A stretch of DNA of 64,000 nt from Clostridia bacterium (GTDB lineage: Bacteria > Bacillota > Clostridia > Christensenellales > Borkfalkiaceae): positions 16,951 to 80,950 of the forward strand of contig JAFVQM010000036.1 of assembly GCA_017504795.1 (NCBI GenBank), given 5' to 3'. The notes beneath the pieces are model-generated. The model saw only the letters and a program-made list of their open reading frames with translations. It did not search any database and was not told the origin of the DNA. Below are positions 24,279 through 33,325 of the stretch, one piece after another. The position numbers and the translations under genes were made by a program. Each line of letters opens with the position of its first letter. Position 1 is the first letter of the stretch.

Positions 24279-25979
24279 ATGGCTTATTTAGCACTTTATA
24301 GGCGTTTCCGCCCGACGGATTTTAAGTCGGTTATCGGGCAAGATACGATAGTAAAAACGCTTACAAACCAAATAATTCAAGATAAAATAGGGCACGCCTA
24401 TTTGTTTTGCGGTGCAAGGGGCACGGGTAAAACTTCGCTTGCCAAAATTTTTGCGCGCGCGGTTAACTGCACTTCGCCGATAGACGGGTCGCCCTGCGGT
24501 AAATGCGATGCGTGTAAAATGCTTGCAGACCCAAGCAACGTAGATATTATCGAGATGGACGCGGCTTCCAACAACAAAGTCGAAAACGTTAGAGAAATTC
24601 GCGAAAACGTTCAATATCCGCCCGTTGGCGTTAGGTATAAAGTTTACGTTATCGACGAAGTTCATATGTTAACGACTGAGGCTTTCAACGCGCTACTTAA
24701 AACGCTTGAAGAACCGCCTAAGCACGCTATATTTATTCTCGCTACCACAGAGCCACATAAACTCCCCGCAACTATACTTTCAAGATGTATGAGATTTGAC
24801 TTCAAACTCATATCTCTTCAAGAGATTACGGCGCTTATAAAATCGGTGTACGACGAGATAGGAAAGGCTTACGAAGAAGAAGCCGTTAAACTGATTGCAA
24901 AGTCTGGTGAAGGTAGCGTGCGTGACGCGTTATCCGTTGCCGACCTTTGCGTTTCGGTTGGCGATAAACTCACCTATAACGACGTTTTGGCCGTTCTCGG
25001 CGCGACCGACCTTAATAAAATTGACGGGCTTGTAAAATCAATGTTTTTAGGTGAAACGGGCAAGGTGTTAGGATATTCTGACGAACTGTGTTCCCTAGGA
25101 AAGTCGGTAGGGCTACTTTCAAAGGACGTCGTTAATCACCTTAGAGATTTAGCGATTATTAAAACTTGCAAAAATGCAAAAGATATACTAGCGCTACCAG
25201 ACGATAGGTTCGTTGTAATGAGTGAACTTGCAAATCTCGCTGACGAGCATAGAATTCTTCGCTCGATAGAAATTATATCCGAAATTGAAAATCAACTTAG
25301 GTATTCAACCCAACCAAGAGCCGTTTTGGAAACTGCGCTTATAAAAGCGTCAATGCCGGAAATCGATTATAATATCGACGCGTTGCTTGCTAGAATTAAA
25401 ACCCTTGAAGAAGAGATAAATTCCTTAAAAAGTGGGGTAATAGGGCAAAAAACGGTAGAAAAAGTTGTTGAAAGGGTGGTAGAAAAGGTTGTTGAAGTTC
25501 CCGCCCAAAAAGTTACCGAGCCCGTAAAAGAAGAGCCCGTTATGGAGAAAGATCCAAAAGAGTTGAGTTTAGTTCCACCGCCGGAAGACGAAGAGTTTAT
25601 TCCCCCCGTGGTGCAAAAGGCGAAAGAGCCTAAAAATATTGCTACCGCCGTTTCTAACACTATAACGGTTGACGGTAAAAGGTGCTGGGGCGGAATTGTA
25701 AGAAGGCTTAGAACTACCCCCAACAAAACTATTCTTTGGGTGGCGTGCCAAGAGATGACGGCTAGCGTTGAAGGTAGTACTCTCACTATTTACGCTTCGG
25801 CAGAGAACGAGAAAAAGTTACTTTTACAAAACGATAATTTTGAAACGCTTTTGTCTATTGCAAAAGGGTTTGGTATAGAAAATATTAAAGTAGAAATCCG
25901 CTCGGGTAGCGTAAGCCAAGAAGACCCTATTGAAAAGGCAAAGGCTTTCTTTGGAGATACGCTTAAAGTGGAGAAATAA
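24279..25979 (+). CDS. dnaX: DNA polymerase III subunits gamma and tau
   Basis: This 566 aa clamp-loader ATPase has Walker A GARGTGKTS (about residues 45-53), a four-cysteine zinc module between CTSPIDGSPCGKCDAC positions, Walker B YVIDEVHML, sensor motif LATTEPHKLPATILSRC and the lid domain SGEGSVRDALSVADL. The C-terminal third has a long charged linker with KVVERVVEKVVE repeats and a small folded end that binds the polymerase in tau. No frameshift signal for a separate gamma was identified. It is followed by ybaB and recR, the common dnaX-ybaB-recR order. Confidence 0.96.
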   Translation: MAYLALYRRFRPTDFKSVIGQDTIVKTLTNQIIQDKIGHAYLFCGARGTGKTSLAKIFARAVNCTSPIDGSPCGKCDACKMLADPSNVDIIEMDAASNNKVENVREIRENVQYPPVGVRYKVYVIDEVHMLTTEAFNALLKTLEEPPKHAIFILATTEPHKLPATILSRCMRFDFKLISLQEITALIKSVYDEIGKAYEEEAVKLIAKSGEGSVRDALSVADLCVSVGDKLTYNDVLAVLGATDLNKIDGLVKSMFLGETGKVLGYSDELCSLGKSVGLLSKDVVNHLRDLAIIKTCKNAKDILALPDDRFVVMSELANLADEHRILRSIEIISEIENQLRYSTQPRAVLETALIKASMPEIDYNIDALLARIKTLEEEINSLKSGVIGQKTVEKVVERVVEKVVEVPAQKVTEPVKEEPVMEKDPKELSLVPPPEDEEFIPPVVQKAKEPKNIATAVSNTITVDGKRCWGGIVRRLRTTPNKTILWVACQEMTASVEGSTLTIYASAENEKKLLLQNDNFETLLSIAKGFGIENIKVEIRSGSVSQEDPIEKAKAFFGDTLKVEK

Positions 25980-25990
25980 AGGAGATTATT

Positions 25991-26326
25991 ATGGCAGGAT
26001 ACGGACGTGGTGGTTTCGGCGGTTTTGGTGGCGGAAACCAAATGCAACAACTTATGAAACAAGCGCAAAAGATGCAGGCTGAAATGCAAAAAGCGCAAGA
26101 AGAACTTGAAAACGCCGAGATAGAAGGCGTAGCGCAAGGCGACGCTGTTAAAGTTATTATGAACGGCAAAAAAGTGGTATCTAGTATTTCTATCAACCCA
26201 GATTACGTCGACCTTGACGATATCGAGATGCTTGAAGATTTGATAGTAGTAGCGCTTAACGACGCGTACCAAAAAGCCGATGAAATGAACAAGCAAAAAA
26301 TGGGCAACGCTGGGGGCTTATTCTAA
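25991..26326 (+). CDS. YbaB/EbfC nucleoid-associated protein
   Basis: The 111 aa start with a Gly/Arg/Phe-rich tail (AGYGRGGFGGFGGGN) not usual in short family members. A coiled-coil helix QQLMKQAQKMQAEMQKAQEELEN follows, then the beta-sheet core ending in DEMNKQKMGNAGGLF. The family binds DNA as a dimer and is almost always between dnaX and recR, as here. AAGGAG precedes the ATG. Confidence 0.93.
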   Translation: MAGYGRGGFGGFGGGNQMQQLMKQAQKMQAEMQKAQEELENAEIEGVAQGDAVKVIMNGKKVVSSISINPDYVDLDDIEMLEDLIVVALNDAYQKADEMNKQKMGNAGGLF

Positions 26327-26329
26327 GAA

Positions 26330-26923
26330 ATGAGTAATTTTATAGAGCCTATCGGCAAACTCATAAACGCGTTTACTAAACTTCCGGGCGTAGGTACTAA
26401 ATCGGCGCAACGCTTTGCCTACAAAATAATAGATATGCCCGAAGAAGACGCTATCGCTTTTGCCGAAAGCATTATAAACTGCAAAAAAAGTATACGTTAC
26501 TGTCGCGTTTGCGGAAATTATACCGACCGTGAAGTTTGCGGTATTTGTTCAACCAGAAAGCCTGACGTTATTTGCGTAGTTAAAGAGCCGAAAGATATTT
26601 TGGCGCTTGAAAAAGTTCACGAGTTTTCGGGCGTGTATCACGTTTTACACGGAACGCTAAGACCTAGTGACAACGTAGGTCCAAAGGACCTTAATATCGA
26701 CGGGCTTATCGATAGAATTAAGCAAGGTGGAGTAAAGGAAGTTATAATGGCAACAAATCCCGATTACGACGGGGAGATTACCGCTATGTACGTTTCAAGC
26801 GTAATAAAACCGCTTGGCGTAAAGGTAACTAGGCTTGCCCACGGCATACCTATCGGTAGCGATATCGAGTATACCGACGAAGTTACCCTTTCTCGTGCAC
26901 TTACCGACAGGAAGGAACTTTAA
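26330..26923 (+). CDS. recR: Recombination protein RecR
   Basis: At 197 aa the order is: helix-hairpin-helix KLPGVGTKSAQRFAYKI, the zinc finger CRVCGNYTDREVCGIC (about residues 57-72), then a Toprim domain with VVKEPKD, NPDYDGEITAMYV and the Walker-like end LAHGIPIGSDIEYTDEVTL. RecR joins RecO/RecF in loading RecA at gaps; recF is 8 kb downstream in this window. It starts 3 bases after ybaB and its stop overlaps the next gene. Confidence 0.96.
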   Translation: MSNFIEPIGKLINAFTKLPGVGTKSAQRFAYKIIDMPEEDAIAFAESIINCKKSIRYCRVCGNYTDREVCGICSTRKPDVICVVKEPKDILALEKVHEFSGVYHVLHGTLRPSDNVGPKDLNIDGLIDRIKQGGVKEVIMATNPDYDGEITAMYVSSVIKPLGVKVTRLAHGIPIGSDIEYTDEVTLSRALTDRKEL

Positions 26924-27624
26924 TGGAAAGGCTTGACAAGGCGTTTTCTTCTTGTAAAATCTATTCAAGAAGTGAAATTACAAAAATTATTCGCCAAAAG
27001 CGAGTGCTTGTTAACGGCGTTATAGTTACCAAGCCCGACTTTAAGGTGGATACTAAGGTTGACGAAATTAGGGTGGACGGCGAAGTCGTTTCGTTTAAGA
27101 AGTTTTCCTATATTATGCTAAACAAGCCAAACGGCGTAGTTTCGTCTACTGACGATAAAAGGGAAAAAACTGTTTTAGATATTTTACCCTTTGAGTACAA
27201 AAGAGAAGGGTTATTCCCCGTAGGTAGGCTTGATAAAGACACGGTTGGGCTAGTAATACTTACAGACGACGGGGTTTCCGCCCACAAGCGCTTATCCCCT
27301 AAAACTCACGCGGAAAAGGTGTACTATTTTGAAACGGCAGACGCTATTACTCCACAAACGGTTATCGAGATAGAAGGTGGCGTTTTGCTTAAAGACGGGT
27401 ATTTTACCAAGCCTTGCAAAATTAAACTTTTATCAAGCGTAAGTGGCGAAATTACTTTAACCGAAGGAAAGTACCACGAGATTAAACGAATATTCGGTGC
27501 AAAAGGCAATAGAATTACCTTTCTTGAAAGGGTAGCGTTTGCAGGTATTTTTTTAGATAAGAACTTAAAAAGGGGAGAGTGCAGATACCTTACCCAAGAA
27601 GAAGAGGAGTTATTTACCATTTAA
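26923..27624 (+). CDS. 16S/23S rRNA pseudouridine synthase (RsuA/RluB family)
   Basis: This 233 aa protein has an S4 RNA-binding domain at the N-terminus (MERLDKAFSSCKIYSRSEITKIIRQKRVLVNG) and then the catalytic domain with GRLDKDTVGLVILTDDG, where the aspartate attacks the uridine. The C-terminal strand KYHEIKRIFGAKGNRITFLERVAF is typical. Whether it modifies 16S (RsuA) or 23S (RluB/F) sites cannot be told. It overlaps recR by one base. Confidence 0.9.
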   Translation: MERLDKAFSSCKIYSRSEITKIIRQKRVLVNGVIVTKPDFKVDTKVDEIRVDGEVVSFKKFSYIMLNKPNGVVSSTDDKREKTVLDILPFEYKREGLFPVGRLDKDTVGLVILTDDGVSAHKRLSPKTHAEKVYYFETADAITPQTVIEIEGGVLLKDGYFTKPCKIKLLSSVSGEITLTEGKYHEIKRIFGAKGNRITFLERVAFAGIFLDKNLKRGECRYLTQEEEELFTI

Positions 27625-27625
27625 T

Positions 27626-28555
27626 ATGTACTTTAACATTACTTTAACTAACGTTTTGCTTTGTCTACTATACATAATTCCAGGCTATATCGTTTGTAAA
27701 ATGAAAAAGGCAACGGCAAGCCACTTAAAAACTATGTCTGCGGTACTTATGTACGCGGGTACGCCGTGTATGATAGCGAATTCTTTTTTGGGAATTGAGT
27801 ACACCAAAGAAGGGTTTTTGAATTTAATATTGTTTTTCATAATAGTAACTATTATCCAAATGATATTTATGTTTGCTTTGTACTTTATTTTCCGCAAAAA
27901 GTTCGATAACGGAAAGTATAGAGTTTTAACTGTTGGCTCGGCACTTGGCAATTTGGGTTACTTTGGCTTACCGCTCGTTCAAGCGGTGTTCCAGTCGCCC
28001 GAAGTTACGGCGTATGCGTCTATCTACGTAGTTTCAATGAACTTGATACTCTTTATCGTAGGCGTGTTCTTACTCACTAGGCGTAAAGACTTAATTACCG
28101 TAAAATCGGCTTTATTAAACCCTGCAACGCTCGGTCTTATAGTTGGTTTATTTTTCTATTTAACCGGCTTTAACAAATCGATTCCGCAAGATAATATCGT
28201 GTTTAGTTTTATCGCAATGATGGGCAAAATGACCTTACCGCTAAGTATGATAATACTCGGCATTAGGCTTGCTAGTATGAAACTTAAAGATATATTTTTA
28301 TGCCCGCACGCATATCTCGTTGCGGTTGGAAAACTTATAGTATATCCGCTCTTTGCATATCTTTGCGTAGTGTTTTTACCGCTATCTCAAATGATAAAAG
28401 CAGTAGTTTTAGTGTTATCGGCAACGCCGTGCGCAGCGTCGGTTATGACTATGGCAGAACTTTATGAAAACGAAGAAGAAATGTCTGCAAACTCAGTTAT
28501 GATGACAACGTTACTGTCGTTTATTACGATACCGATTATAACTTTATTACTGTAA
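27626..28555 (+). CDS. AEC-family transporter (auxin efflux carrier-like)
   Basis: This 309 aa protein has about ten membrane helices in two halves. The N-terminal LLCLLYIIPGYIVCKMKKATASHLKTMSAVLMYAGTPCMI and the central ALGNLGYFGLPLVQAVF are family hallmarks, as is the second-half LSATPCAASVMTMAELYENEEEMSANSVMMTTLLSF. Such carriers export or import small organic acids such as malate. The start is one base after the pseudouridine synthase stop. A terminator follows. Confidence 0.9.
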   Translation: MYFNITLTNVLLCLLYIIPGYIVCKMKKATASHLKTMSAVLMYAGTPCMIANSFLGIEYTKEGFLNLILFFIIVTIIQMIFMFALYFIFRKKFDNGKYRVLTVGSALGNLGYFGLPLVQAVFQSPEVTAYASIYVVSMNLILFIVGVFLLTRRKDLITVKSALLNPATLGLIVGLFFYLTGFNKSIPQDNIVFSFIAMMGKMTLPLSMIILGIRLASMKLKDIFLCPHAYLVAVGKLIVYPLFAYLCVVFLPLSQMIKAVVLVLSATPCAASVMTMAELYENEEEMSANSVMMTTLLSFITIPIITLLL

Positions 28556-28557
28556 AA

Positions 28558-28590
28558 TAAGCGGTTTAGCCCTTGCTAAGCCGTTTTTTG
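28558..28590 (+). terminator. Terminator after the AEC carrier gene
   Basis: CGGTTTAGC (28562-28570) pairs with GCTAAGCCG (28575-28583), one mismatch, followed by TTTTTT. Confidence 0.75.
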
Positions 28591-28650
28591 ATTATATGGC
28601 GCTTAATAAAACTAAACGCCTAAAAAAACTATGTTGATAGGAGATTTTTC

Positions 28651-30954
28651 GTGGCAGTAGAATTATATAAAGAAGGAAATTCCTTAGTAGAAACGATAGG
28701 TGATGACCTTATTTTTACGCAAAGCGTAATAGGTGGGGTTAAGAACGGTTTTTCAATAGAAGTTGACCGCGCCATGCAAAACTATAAAATCATACCGTAT
28801 ATAAACGGCGTGGTAGCGGGCGGTACGCTTTACTGGAAAAACGACCAAATCGTCTTTATTCAAGAAGATGGTTTTTCGCTTATAGTAGATACCAAGAACC
28901 CAAACTATTTATGTCTACTTGGTTTATCTAGGGGCGGAAAGTTTACTAATAGAAATTTTTATATTTCGCGCGATGGGTCGGTTCACTATTTAAGAACGGA
29001 TGAGTTTGGGCAGTTTGGGAGTCTTGAAGAAAAAACGCTTCCAAAATTTTTCGATATGGGTAAAATTAAGTTCGATATCGTTGCCCATAGGTATAAGTGG
29101 AAAGGTGAATTCACTTCGTATAGACAGTATAGTGACACGTTTACAATGTGTTACTATGCGTATATATTAAATGAGGCTAGAAAGAGCGAAGGAATTGAAA
29201 TTTCAAAAATTTTTGGCTATAAAGTGTCTTACATTTCAAACAAATTAAAATTGAACGAAGACGTTGAAGTTGATATTAACGAAGACTACAACGGCTGTGA
29301 TTTTAAGGTAAAAAAAGACGGAAAGTGTATTTTTAGCATAAGCATTAAAGACATTCACTGTGAAATTAGGGGCGGAAACGGCGAAATTTTATTAGTGTAT
29401 GCAGACGAATCGCTCAAAATAGCGGTTGCATCAAAAAAGGGTAAGATAATATCGCCTATATATAGAGAATTTCCTTTTACTGACGAACTTCTTGAAGAAG
29501 TCATGAAAAAGGAAGAAGAAGCGGATGAAGAAGAGTTGGTAGAAGATATCGTAAAAGAAAAAACTCCGCTTGAAATTTTTAACGACGAGTATAAAAGTTT
29601 AGAAAGACACCTTAAAGACCTTTATAAAAATTTTAGGTTTGATGCAAAAATTTCAAAATTTAACCCAAGCAAGAAAGATAATATGCCTAAAATTGAAAGC
29701 GTAACGGTGTTTAAGTGTATCGATATAGATGGTAGCACCCTTACAATACCGCACCCAACAACTAGCATAAAAAAGGAAACGTTTTCAAGTTTAGCAAAAA
29801 AATCACAAGTATTAAAGTTAACTTTATGCGAAAATCTTCAAAATATTGAAGAAGGTACTTTTAGTAATTTTACGGCGCTTGAAAAAATTGAGTTTAACTC
29901 GCCCAAAGTTGATAGAATTAGAAAAAACACCTTTGCAAACAGTAATTTATCTAGAATTTATTTCCCATCTGGCATAAAAGTTATCGAAAAGGACGCGTGC
30001 TACGGCTGTAATAACCTTTTAGAAATTTACGTTCCTAGCGGGTGCAAGGTGATGGACGGGGCAGTCCCCAAGCACACGGCAATATACTACTACGGCAATC
30101 TTACGAAAGAAGAAGTTAAAAAGAACAAAACCGCAAAAAACCTAGCCAAAAAGTTTGCCAAACGAAAAAGAGTAAACGAAAAGCCAAAGGTTAAAGTAGC
30201 GCAAAAAACTAATAAAGTTAAAAAAGGCTTTTCAAACCCATTTGCGCCATTAGGCAAGTTTTTCAAAAAAGTAGGCGTGTTTTTACTAAACGTTTTACTG
30301 TTTATTCCTAGAAAAATATGGGCGCTACTTAAAATAATAGGCGACTTTTTTAGGTATGATTTTGCAGACAAAATAGGGGGCTTTTTCTCAGTATTATTAA
30401 AGATTTTACTGTTTATTCCCTACTGCATAGCGTGGCCGTTCATTAAACTTTTTACTTCGTTTAGAAGGAGTTTTCACGGTGGCGTAATCGTTTCCTTACT
30501 TACGCTAGTAATAGGCGCATTAGTGCTAGTTGCAGGGCATTTTGGCTGGCTAAAAGTTGCAAGTGACGCGGTTACCGAGTTCTTTGAGTATATAAGACCT
30601 GATAGTTGGTTTGGTATGCATCTTTGCTCGGGTATTGCCGAACTTATTGACGGGGTAAGTGACGAATACGCACTCTTAGTTCTTCCGCTTGGAATTTTAT
30701 TTATTCCGTCAGTCGTATTAGATTTAGTTTGGAATTTAATTGTAGTAATACTAGTTATTCTTAACGCAATCGTATACTTTATCGTTGGAATTTCACTTTT
30801 CTACGGCGCAGGCGTTTGGATTTGTTTACCTGCTGGAATTACGGTGATTATGGCAAGTGGTAGACACGGTAAGGCTATACCTATTATTTGTTTACTTATA
30901 GGCATAGCGTGCACGGTAATATACTATATGAACTTTAACTTGTTTTACTATTAA
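28651..30954 (+). CDS. Large leucine-rich-repeat membrane protein, unknown function
   Basis: At 767 aa starting at GTG behind AGGAGA. There is no signal peptide. Residues about 1-290 are a soluble region of unknown fold. An acidic helix (EEVMKKEEEADEEE) follows, then a short BspA-type leucine-rich-repeat block (about 350-480; repeats such as LQNIEEGTFSNFTALEKIEF and LSRIYFPSGIKVIEKDACYGCNNLLEIYVPSG). Next come a Lys-rich linker (about 495-535) and a C-terminal region with six or so membrane helices. BspA repeats are usually extracellular, yet here they seem to be cytoplasmic ahead of the membrane part. It is flanked by terminators, so transcribed alone. Confidence 0.7.
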   Translation: MAVELYKEGNSLVETIGDDLIFTQSVIGGVKNGFSIEVDRAMQNYKIIPYINGVVAGGTLYWKNDQIVFIQEDGFSLIVDTKNPNYLCLLGLSRGGKFTNRNFYISRDGSVHYLRTDEFGQFGSLEEKTLPKFFDMGKIKFDIVAHRYKWKGEFTSYRQYSDTFTMCYYAYILNEARKSEGIEISKIFGYKVSYISNKLKLNEDVEVDINEDYNGCDFKVKKDGKCIFSISIKDIHCEIRGGNGEILLVYADESLKIAVASKKGKIISPIYREFPFTDELLEEVMKKEEEADEEELVEDIVKEKTPLEIFNDEYKSLERHLKDLYKNFRFDAKISKFNPSKKDNMPKIESVTVFKCIDIDGSTLTIPHPTTSIKKETFSSLAKKSQVLKLTLCENLQNIEEGTFSNFTALEKIEFNSPKVDRIRKNTFANSNLSRIYFPSGIKVIEKDACYGCNNLLEIYVPSGCKVMDGAVPKHTAIYYYGNLTKEEVKKNKTAKNLAKKFAKRKRVNEKPKVKVAQKTNKVKKGFSNPFAPLGKFFKKVGVFLLNVLLFIPRKIWALLKIIGDFFRYDFADKIGGFFSVLLKILLFIPYCIAWPFIKLFTSFRRSFHGGVIVSLLTLVIGALVLVAGHFGWLKVASDAVTEFFEYIRPDSWFGMHLCSGIAELIDGVSDEYALLVLPLGILFIPSVVLDLVWNLIVVILVILNAIVYFIVGISLFYGAGVWICLPAGITVIMASGRHGKAIPIICLLIGIACTVIYYMNFNLFYY

Positions 30955-30957
30955 ATA

Positions 30958-30990
30958 AAAAAACGGCTTAGCGTGTGCTAAGCCGTTTTA
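30958..30990. terminator. Bidirectional terminator
   Basis: AAAACGGCTTAGC (30960-30972) and GCTAAGCCGTTTT (30977-30989) pair perfectly; it separates the repeat protein from the convergent Dabb gene. Confidence 0.85.
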
Positions 30991-30998
30991 ATATTCAA

Positions 30999-31292
30999 TT
31001 AGTCCACTTCATAGTCGATAGCGATAGAAGATTCCATCTTCTCGTGCATATACTTTTTAACTACGTTAACGTGATACGGGTCTTGTTGATATTCTTCAAG
31101 TTTTTTAAGGTCTTCAACTACTACTTGAAGTATAAGGTCGTACGAGCGGTGGGTATCTAAAACGTTTTGCCCAACTTCAATTCCCCAAATTTGCGGAACT
31201 TTTGTTACCATTGACATAAGTACGTTGGTTGCCCTTTCCTTAGCGTCGTCAGAATTGTCTTTAAGTTTGAAACATACTACGTGTTTAATCAT
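30999..31292 (-). CDS. Dabb-family stress-responsive A/B barrel protein
   Basis: At 97 aa with the ATG at 31292, which has AAGGAGATAATT before it; the frame extends upstream without a ribosome site. The ferredoxin-like dimeric A/B barrel is recognisable from MIKHVVCFKLKD, the central SYDLILQVVVEDLKKLEEYQQDPYHVNVV and the C-terminal strand SSIAIDYEVD. Members in bacteria are small and mostly without assigned activity. It is the last gene of the dnaA-mnmG run. Confidence 0.87.
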   Translation of the reverse strand: MIKHVVCFKLKDNSDDAKERATNVLMSMVTKVPQIWGIEVGQNVLDTHRSYDLILQVVVEDLKKLEEYQQDPYHVNVVKKYMHEKMESSIAIDYEVD

Positions 31293-31302
31293 AATTATCT
31301 CC

Positions 31303-31461
31303 TTACCAATCTTGGCGGTCGCTAATTTTAATATCGTCGTAATACTCAAAGTATTTAGACTTGAACTTTTGCGTTTCCGCCCTTGCTTTTTGTTTTTTAA
31401 TTATCTCTTTTTTATCATCGCTTTTTTTAGCGGTGGTATTTTCTTTTTTAACTTCTTTCAT
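31303..31461 (-). CDS. Small lysine-rich protein, unknown
   Basis: An open frame of 52 codons starts at ATG 31461 inside the last codons of mnmG and ends 11 bases before the Dabb start. It is highly charged (KKENTTAKKSDDKKEIIKKQ near the N-terminus) with a more hydrophobic end (FKSKYFEYYDDIKI). The upstream ribosome site is poor, so translation would rely on coupling to mnmG. It fills an otherwise empty gap in one operon, which is the main support. Confidence 0.45.
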   Translation of the reverse strand: MKEVKKENTTAKKSDDKKEIIKKQKARAETQKFKSKYFEYYDDIKISDRQDW

Positions 31462-33322
31462 ACTTAGTTTTAAGCCATACCATAAGTACGGCAATATCTG
31501 CGGGGCTAACGCCCGAAATTCTCTGCGCTTGGTCGAGGTTTAGGGGGCGAATTTCGTCAAGTTTTTGCCTTGCTTCAAGCCTAAGCCCGTCGATAGATAA
31601 ATAGTTTATATCTTGGGGAAGTTCTTTGTTTTTCAACTTTTCAGCGCGCTCAATCGCTTCGAGTTCCTTTTTTATATAGCCTTCGTACCTAACGTCCGTT
31701 TCGGCGGTGTCAAGTAGGTCGTACGGCGCGTATGAAAAGGCGTTAAATCTCTCTTTAATATCTTTAATTTTAATACCGCGCCTTATCATATCCGCGTACG
31801 ATAAAGGGGATAAAACTTCGCCTTGGCACCTTTCTTCTACGAAGGGCTTAGCGTCCTTATACGGAACTACGGTTTTGAGTTCGTCACGTATCATTTGTTC
31901 GGTTTTTCGCCTTATAAGGTAGTTTTCCCACCTTTCGTCACTTACTAAACCGAACTCTCTTCCGATAGGCGTTAACCTGCTATCGGTGTTATCTTGGCGG
32001 AGTATCAAGCGATACTCTGCACGCGAAGTCATCATACAATAAGGCTCGTTAGTGCCTTTCGTTACAAGGTCGTCAATAAGTACGCCCGTGTAGCCTTGGT
32101 TTCTACCTAAAATCAAAGGCGGTTTGCCTTGTAGATACATACTAGCGTTTAAGCCTGCAACTAGGCCTTGAACGGCAGCCTCTTCGTAACCGCTAGTGCC
32201 GTTGATTTGACCTGCTGTAAACAAGCCTTTTATCTTCTTGTATTCTAAGGTGGGGTATAGGTCTAAACTGTCGATACAGTCGTACTCGATAGCGTAGGCG
32301 TAGCGCATAAATTTAACGTTTTCAAAACCTTCTATCGAGCGGTACATTTCTTCTTGCACGTCAATCGGCATAGAAGACGACATACCTTGAACGTAAACTT
32401 CGTTAGTGTCAAGCCCTTCGGGTTCTAAAAATATTTGGTGGCGCTCTTTATCTTCAAACCTAACCACTTTTGTTTCGATAGACGGGCAGTATCTAGGCCC
32501 GGTAGTCGTAATCATACCGTTGTAAAGTGGCGAACGGTCAAGGTTTTTAAGAATAATTTCGTGCGTTTTTTTGTTGGTGTAACCAAGGTAGCACGGCTCT
32601 TTGTTTTCGGGAAGATTTGGAGTGAGATAGGAAAAGGGATAAACGTCGTCTTCCCCGTGCTGAACGGTGAATTTAGAATAATCTATCGTGCGTTTATCAA
32701 GCCTAGCGGGAGTTCCCGTTTTGAAACGGCGCACCTTAAAGCCTAGCCTAATTAACGCGTCGGTAAGTTTTGTAGCGTTCAAAAACCCAGACGGCCCAGC
32801 AAACTGCTTATAATCGCCCGCTACTATATCGCTGTTTAAGTAAACGCCCGTTGCAACGACAACCGCATCGCATTCGAGCAAGCAGTTATAGTTGGTAACG
32901 ACGCCCGTAACCTTACCGTTACTTTCCAAAATATCAACGGCTTCCGACTGAATAATCGTAAGATTAGGCGTGTTTTCAAGCGTTTTTTTCATTTCGCGGT
33001 GGTAAAGATTTTTGTCCGCCTGAGCACGTAGAGATTGAACGGCAACCCCTTTACCGCGATTGAGCATTTTTATTTGTAACATAGTTTTATCTATGTTAAC
33101 GCCCATTTCACCGCCGAGCGCGTCAAGTTCGCGAACTAAATGACCTTTTGCCGTTCCGCCGATAGACGGGTTGCACGCCATAAACGCGATATTATCTAAG
33201 TTAATTGTCATAAGCGCGGTGTTGCGCCCCGTTCGTGCTAAGGCTAGCGCTGCTTCACAGCCGGCGTGCCCAGCGCCGATAACAACGGCGTCATACCTTG
33301 CCTTTAAGATGTATTCTTGCAT
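31448..33322 (-). CDS. mnmG: tRNA uridine-5-carboxymethylaminomethyl(34) synthesis enzyme MnmG (GidA)
   Basis: This 624 aa FAD protein, with MnmE, modifies the wobble uridine of several tRNAs. The FAD site VIGAGHAGCEAALALARTG is at residues 15-33; FMACNPSIGGTAKGHLVRELDALGGEMG and DKRTIDYSKF follow, and the GidA signature around GLFTAGQINGTSGYEEAAVQGL is present. It starts 3 bases after dnaA. The usual neighbour mnmE is not in the window. Confidence 0.97.
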   Translation of the reverse strand: MQEYILKARYDAVVIGAGHAGCEAALALARTGRNTALMTINLDNIAFMACNPSIGGTAKGHLVRELDALGGEMGVNIDKTMLQIKMLNRGKGVAVQSLRAQADKNLYHREMKKTLENTPNLTIIQSEAVDILESNGKVTGVVTNYNCLLECDAVVVATGVYLNSDIVAGDYKQFAGPSGFLNATKLTDALIRLGFKVRRFKTGTPARLDKRTIDYSKFTVQHGEDDVYPFSYLTPNLPENKEPCYLGYTNKKTHEIILKNLDRSPLYNGMITTTGPRYCPSIETKVVRFEDKERHQIFLEPEGLDTNEVYVQGMSSSMPIDVQEEMYRSIEGFENVKFMRYAYAIEYDCIDSLDLYPTLEYKKIKGLFTAGQINGTSGYEEAAVQGLVAGLNASMYLQGKPPLILGRNQGYTGVLIDDLVTKGTNEPYCMMTSRAEYRLILRQDNTDSRLTPIGREFGLVSDERWENYLIRRKTEQMIRDELKTVVPYKDAKPFVEERCQGEVLSPLSYADMIRRGIKIKDIKERFNAFSYAPYDLLDTAETDVRYEGYIKKELEAIERAEKLKNKELPQDINYLSIDGLRLEARQKLDEIRPLNLDQAQRISGVSPADIAVLMVWLKTKYERS

Positions 33323-33325
33323 AAA

